This document shows positions 13,107-13,146 of a stretch of 13,146 nucleotides of DNA, one piece after another; within the stretch, counting starts at the first letter, position 1, and every line of letters begins with the position of its first letter. Origin of the DNA: DASTHS01 sp035718085 (GTDB lineage: Bacteria > Actinomycetota > Acidimicrobiia > Acidimicrobiales > Palsa-688); NCBI GenBank assembly GCA_035718085.1, contig DASTHS010000186.1, positions 1 through 13,146 of the forward strand, in the 5' to 3' direction. The position numbers were made by a program, and so were the translations under genes. The notes beneath the pieces were generated by a model that saw only the letters and a list, made by a program, of their open reading frames with translations, ran no database searches and was not told the DNA's origin.

Positions 13107-13146
13107 TCAGCGGCGCTTGGCGACGGCATACCCGGCGATACGACGG
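13107..13146 (-). CDS. Possible 3' end of a - strand gene (start outside window)
   Basis: Read on the - strand, the last bases give RRIAGYAVAKRR followed by TGA (complement of 13107-13109). The composition and basic tail look like a natural protein C-terminus, and convergence with the thiolase gene around the inverted repeat would make sense. Only 12 residues are visible, so no family can be named. Confidence 0.3.
   Translation of the reverse strand, partial: RRIAGYAVAKRR

Overview
The window is very GC-rich (by eye above 70%), with G or C at most third codon positions, GTG and TTG starts, and closely packed genes. A DUF222/HNH protein, an AsnC-type regulator divergent from hppD and a DUF35-thiolase pair all point to an actinobacterium. 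A member of the Acidimicrobiia is my best guess, from general impression only. No rRNA, tRNA, CRISPR array or intact insertion sequence was seen.

Layout. (1) 1-624 is the C-terminal part of a family 2 glycosyltransferase on +. It meets zwf (glucose-6-phosphate dehydrogenase, -) tail to tail, and the two stop codons share the four bases 621-624. (2) zwf lies 9 bases behind an Lrp/AsnC-family regulator, also on -. (3) Divergent from the regulator is a + strand catabolic cluster: hppD, a fumarylacetoacetase gene, hmgA and a phenylalanine 4-hydroxylase gene. Every junction overlaps by 1 to 22 bases. (4) The same direction continues with a haloalkane-dehalogenase-like alpha/beta hydrolase, then a short ECF-type sigma factor whose stop overlaps the start of an O6-alkylguanine-DNA methyltransferase gene. 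(5) 9028-10541 looks like a small accessory patch: a DUF222/HNH endonuclease-like gene (-) and the remnant of an ATPase gene that has lost its middle (+). (6) An FKBP-type prolyl isomerase lipoprotein (-) is divergent from a DUF35 zinc-ribbon/OB-fold protein, which is followed by a thiolase-like enzyme (+). (7) The last 40 bases may hold the 3' end of another - strand gene.

How it works together. The cluster encodes phenylalanine to tyrosine (PAH), 4-hydroxyphenylpyruvate to homogentisate (HPPD), homogentisate to maleylacetoacetate (HmgA) and fumarylacetoacetate to fumarate plus acetoacetate (FAH). The tyrosine aminotransferase and maleylacetoacetate isomerase are not here and must be elsewhere or replaced. 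The divergent AsnC-type protein is the obvious candidate regulator. Its operator may be the palindrome and direct repeats at 2580-2615. Because zwf follows this regulator so closely, NADPH supply could be tied to the same control.

Most noteworthy are the sigma factor-methyltransferase pair with overlapping genes, the internally deleted ATPase remnant, the incomplete but tightly coupled phenylalanine pathway, and the dehalogenase-like hydrolase with a changed oxyanion-side motif. I did not find a clearly new multi-gene system. The sigma-methyltransferase pair is the nearest candidate, and similar pairs may exist in other actinobacteria.
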